A stretch of 64,000 nucleotides of DNA from Dasypus novemcinctus (lineage: Eukaryota > Chordata > Mammalia > Cingulata > Dasypodidae): positions 117,330,228 to 117,394,227 of the forward strand of contig NC_080680.1 in NCBI RefSeq assembly GCF_030445035.2, written 5' to 3'. Each line of letters starts with the position of its first letter. Position 1 is the stretch's first letter. The translations under genes and the position numbers were made by a program. Positions 61,506 to 64,000 of the stretch are shown here, piece after piece. The notes beneath the pieces were generated by a model, which saw only the letters and a program-made list of their open reading frames with translations, was not told the DNA's origin and made no database searches.

Positions 61506-62794
61506 CTCTGGATATGGGTTTGCATTCCCTGCATGAAATGCTTCTTCCAAACTACCAACCATGGACTTACCAAATGTCTTATCCACTACCATGGCATTCC
61601 ACACAGCCTTGCTTCTGATCAAGGAATCCATTTCACAGCAAATGATGTGCTTATGCCTATGGAATTGGTCTTATCATGTTCCCCATCATCCTGAAGCAAC
61701 TGGATTGATAGAAGAGTGAAATGGCCTTTTGAAGACTCAATTATGGTTCCAGCCAGGGGTCAACACCTTGTAGGACTGGGGTAATATTCTCCAGAAGGCT
61801 GTATATGTTCTAAATCAGTGCCCACTCTATGGTGCTGTTTCTTCCATGGCCAGGATTCGTGGGTCCAGGAATCAAGGGGTGGAAAATGGGACTGACACCA
61901 CTCATTATTACCGACACTCATTCACTAGGAAATTTTTTGCTTCCTGTCCCTGCAACCTTAAGCTCTGCTGGTCTACAGGTCTTAGTTCCAAAAGGAGGAG
62001 TGCTGCCACTAGGGAACGTAACAATGATTCCAGTGAACTAGAGGTTAAGACTGCCACCTGGCCATGTTGGGCTCCTTTTACCTCTTAATCAACAGGCAAA
62101 GAAGGGAATTGTTGAACTGGCTGGGGTGATTGATCCTGACTATCAAGGGGAAGTAGAACTGCATTTACATAATGTGGGTAAAGAAGAGTTTGCCTGGAAT
62201 GCAGAAGATCCTCTAGGGCATGGCTTAGTACTGCCACACCTTGTAATTAAAGACAATGGAAAATTGCAACAATCCAATCCAAGCAGGTCTAACAGTGGCC
62301 CAGAATCTTCAGGAATGAAAGTTTGGGTCATCTCACCTGGCAAAGACAACAGCCAGCTAAGGTGCTTGCTGAGGACAATGGGGATGTGGAATGGGTAGTG
62401 GAAGAAGATAGTGATAAATGTGAACTTCTACCACATGGCCAGTTACAGAAAAGAGGACTATAATAGTCTTAAATCTTTCTTCCTTGTTTTGTTATGAGTA
62501 TGAGTGTATATGTACATAAAATGAATATCTTTTGTTTTCTTCCCTAATCCTTACTCTTATCATATGACAAGTTGTAGTTTTATGTCATAATGTATAAAGA
62601 TGTCAAAGGACTTGTACCCAAGGATTTGTACCCTAATCTGTAAGGAATTATTATTGCATTTCTGACTGTATGCAAGAAAGTTGAATATTCTTAGGCAGAA
62701 ATATATAGATATACATATCTGTTATTGTTTTTACTTAAGGACTGAGTATGATTTAAGGTAATGTGTATGGGTGCCAAGTTAAAAAGTGGTGGAC
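61506..62794 (+). pseudogene. ERVL pol remnant: integrase C-part and dUTPase-like domain
   Basis: 61540-61640 encodes an integrase core piece with DQGIHFT, where the Asp is the second catalytic residue. The segment with the third acidic residue lies in another frame near 61690-61730 and meets a stop. 62105-62390 encodes a dUTPase-like segment with GVIDPDYQGEV (motif III type) followed by a Leu/His-rich stretch. Integrase followed by dUTPase, and no envelope before the LTR, is the class III (ERVL) arrangement. Gag, protease and reverse transcriptase are absent. Multiple frameshifts; not functional. A purine-rich tract at about 62779-62794 precedes the LTR. Confidence 0.85.
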
Positions 62795-63242
62795 TGTGAT
62801 TGTTAGGCTAATGTGTCATCTTGACCAGGTAATTGTACCTAGTTGTTTGGTCCAGTAAGCACTGGGCTAATTGTAATACAAGGACATTTATGGACTTTAG
62901 TCATCAGTGAGTTTCCTGCATAGATAGCTGATTACATCGTCAATCAACCAGGGAGATTGCAGTCACCAATGAGTGATGTTTTATCCAATCAGTTGAATAC
63001 CTTAAAAAGGGAAGTGATTTCAGCATTCAGTAAGAATTTCCCAACTTATGTTTGGGCAGCCAACATCTCTCAGGAACTCATAAAGGTCCTTCATCAGACT
63101 TTCATTGGAAAGCCTCTGGTTTTCAACCTGCCTGTGAAACTTGTGCATTCCCATGGTCATGTGAGAGAATTTTAGAAAATCTCATACTATTTACAGGTAT
63201 CTCCTGTTGATTCTGTTTCCCTAGAGAACCCTAGCTAAGACA
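62795..63242 (+). mobile_element. ERVL 3' LTR (MLT2-like)
   Basis: 'tgtgattgttaggctaatgtgtcatcttgaccagg' to 'ttctgtttccctagagaaccctagctaagaca', 448 bp, directly downstream of the dUTPase remnant and in the same sense. Homologous to 27207-27645. Followed by GTGAC. Confidence 0.87.
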
Positions 63243-63247
63243 GTGAC

Positions 63248-63340
63248 ACATAAAATACTTCTTCTCATTGCATTCTTAGTGTGCTTATATGCCATTAGGG
63301 TGCTCATCAAATTCAGTCTTGTAGAAATTGTTTAAATATA
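63248..63340 (+). mobile_element. L2 fragment, possible right part
   Basis: 'acataaaatacttcttctcattgcattcttagtgtgc' could continue the L2 broken at 60842. Weak similarity. Confidence 0.3.
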
Positions 63341-63384
63341 GCTAACATATTATGTGTTCCATTCACTGTTAGACACTTTCTTCT

Positions 63385-64000
63385 AAAAATATATATTTTT
63401 AAGTTAGAGTAGTTATGGTTTACAGAACAAGCATGCATAAAATACAAAGTTCCTATATACCACCCCACCACCAATCCTTGCATTGGTGTGGAGCATTTTT
63501 TACAAATGATAATAACACTTTTAATAATAATTGTACTATTTTTAAAAAGTATTTACCCTTGTTACAATTGATGAAAGATTATTGAAAGAGTACTATTAAC
63601 TATCTCTATAGTTTACAATATGTGTATTTTTTCCCAACATAACATCCTATTATTAGCACCTGGTATTAGTGTCATGCATTTGTTATAACTCATGAAAGAA
63701 CATTCTTCTTGTACTTGTGTTATTAACTATGGTCCATCATTTACAATAGATTTTCTGTGTTAACACAGCCATATGGTCCTATGTTTTATCTTTTAATTTT
63801 TATTCTATTAATATATATGACCTAAAGTTTCCCTTTTTAACCACATTCACCTATATAATTCAGTGCTAATTATTCTCACAATAATGTGCTACCATTACCA
63901 CAATCCACTTCTGAAACTTTATAATCAATCTTACTAGAAATTCTGTACAAATTAAGTATCAACTCCCCATTCTCCAACCCCAATCTATCCCCTGGTAAGC
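63385..64000 (-). mobile_element. L1 3' UTR, runs off the window
   Basis: 'acagaacaagcatgcataaaatacaaagttcctatatacc...cattggtgtggagcattt...tgttataactcatgaaagaacattcttcttg' parallels L1-B at 32225-33050, in minus orientation. The rest lies right of the window. Confidence 0.8.

Noticed and set aside
1-64000. Bacterial or phage origin, operons, CRISPR, defence genes
   Set aside because: Mammalian SINE/LINE/LTR content throughout, no dense coding and no ribosome binding sites.

Overview
This is a eukaryotic, mammalian intergenic window, almost certainly from an armadillo (Xenarthra, Dasypodidae). The main evidence is the set of tRNA-derived SINEs with an intact box A/box B head, the tRNA-Ala-derived 'DAS' type of armadillos. 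They appear full length at 3678-4046, 9890-10330, 22835-23247, 57156-57583 and 59142-59570 and as short copies elsewhere. MIR, L2 and MER5A relics, MaLR and ERVL-type LTRs and several L1 families add to the mammalian signature. I see no host protein-coding exon, no functional tRNA/rRNA gene and no CpG-island promoter.

Layout. 1-15 kb: AT-rich, largely unique DNA with scattered SINEs, MIRs, an L2 and single MaLR-type LTRs. 15.6-21.5 kb: a minus-strand class I-like endogenous retrovirus with both LTRs, a tRNA-Pro-like primer binding site and a polypurine tract, but no recognisable gag/pol/env. It splits an older MER5A DNA transposon. 21.6-28.1 kb: mostly unique DNA with SINEs, an L1 tail and two LTRs. 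28.2-54.8 kb: one old minus-strand L1 inflated to about 26.6 kb by three large insertions: a two-LTR MaLR element (28.74-31.57 kb), a minus-strand L1 with a complete 5' end (32.18-41.22 kb, itself interrupted by a SINE, a truncated L1 tail and a solo LTR), and a plus-strand L1 (41.93-51.58 kb). 54.8-60.8 kb: a 5'-inverted L1 tail, SINEs, an old L1 3' end, an LTR and microsatellites. 60.8-63.2 kb: a composite of a minus MaLR LTR, a plus ERVL integrase/dUTPase remnant and an ERVL LTR, flanked by one 5-bp repeat. 63.4-64 kb: another L1 3' UTR that runs off the window.

The only long intact reading frame I accept is the L1 ORF1 at 43686-44666 (326 residues). Its partner ORF2 is broken by frameshifts, stops, a catalytic-site change and an exact 295-bp tandem duplication. 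The most interesting points are about retrotransposon biology: an L1 5' UTR built of about 12 tandem monomers, a candidate 1.7-kb L1 3' transduction, a telomeric-repeat insertion inside a SINE with flanking duplication, a textbook twin-priming inversion, and the discordant-LTR composite. I found no new defence, metabolic or regulatory system. Boundaries come from reading by eye and are usually good to a few bases where a target-site duplication is given, and to tens of bases otherwise.
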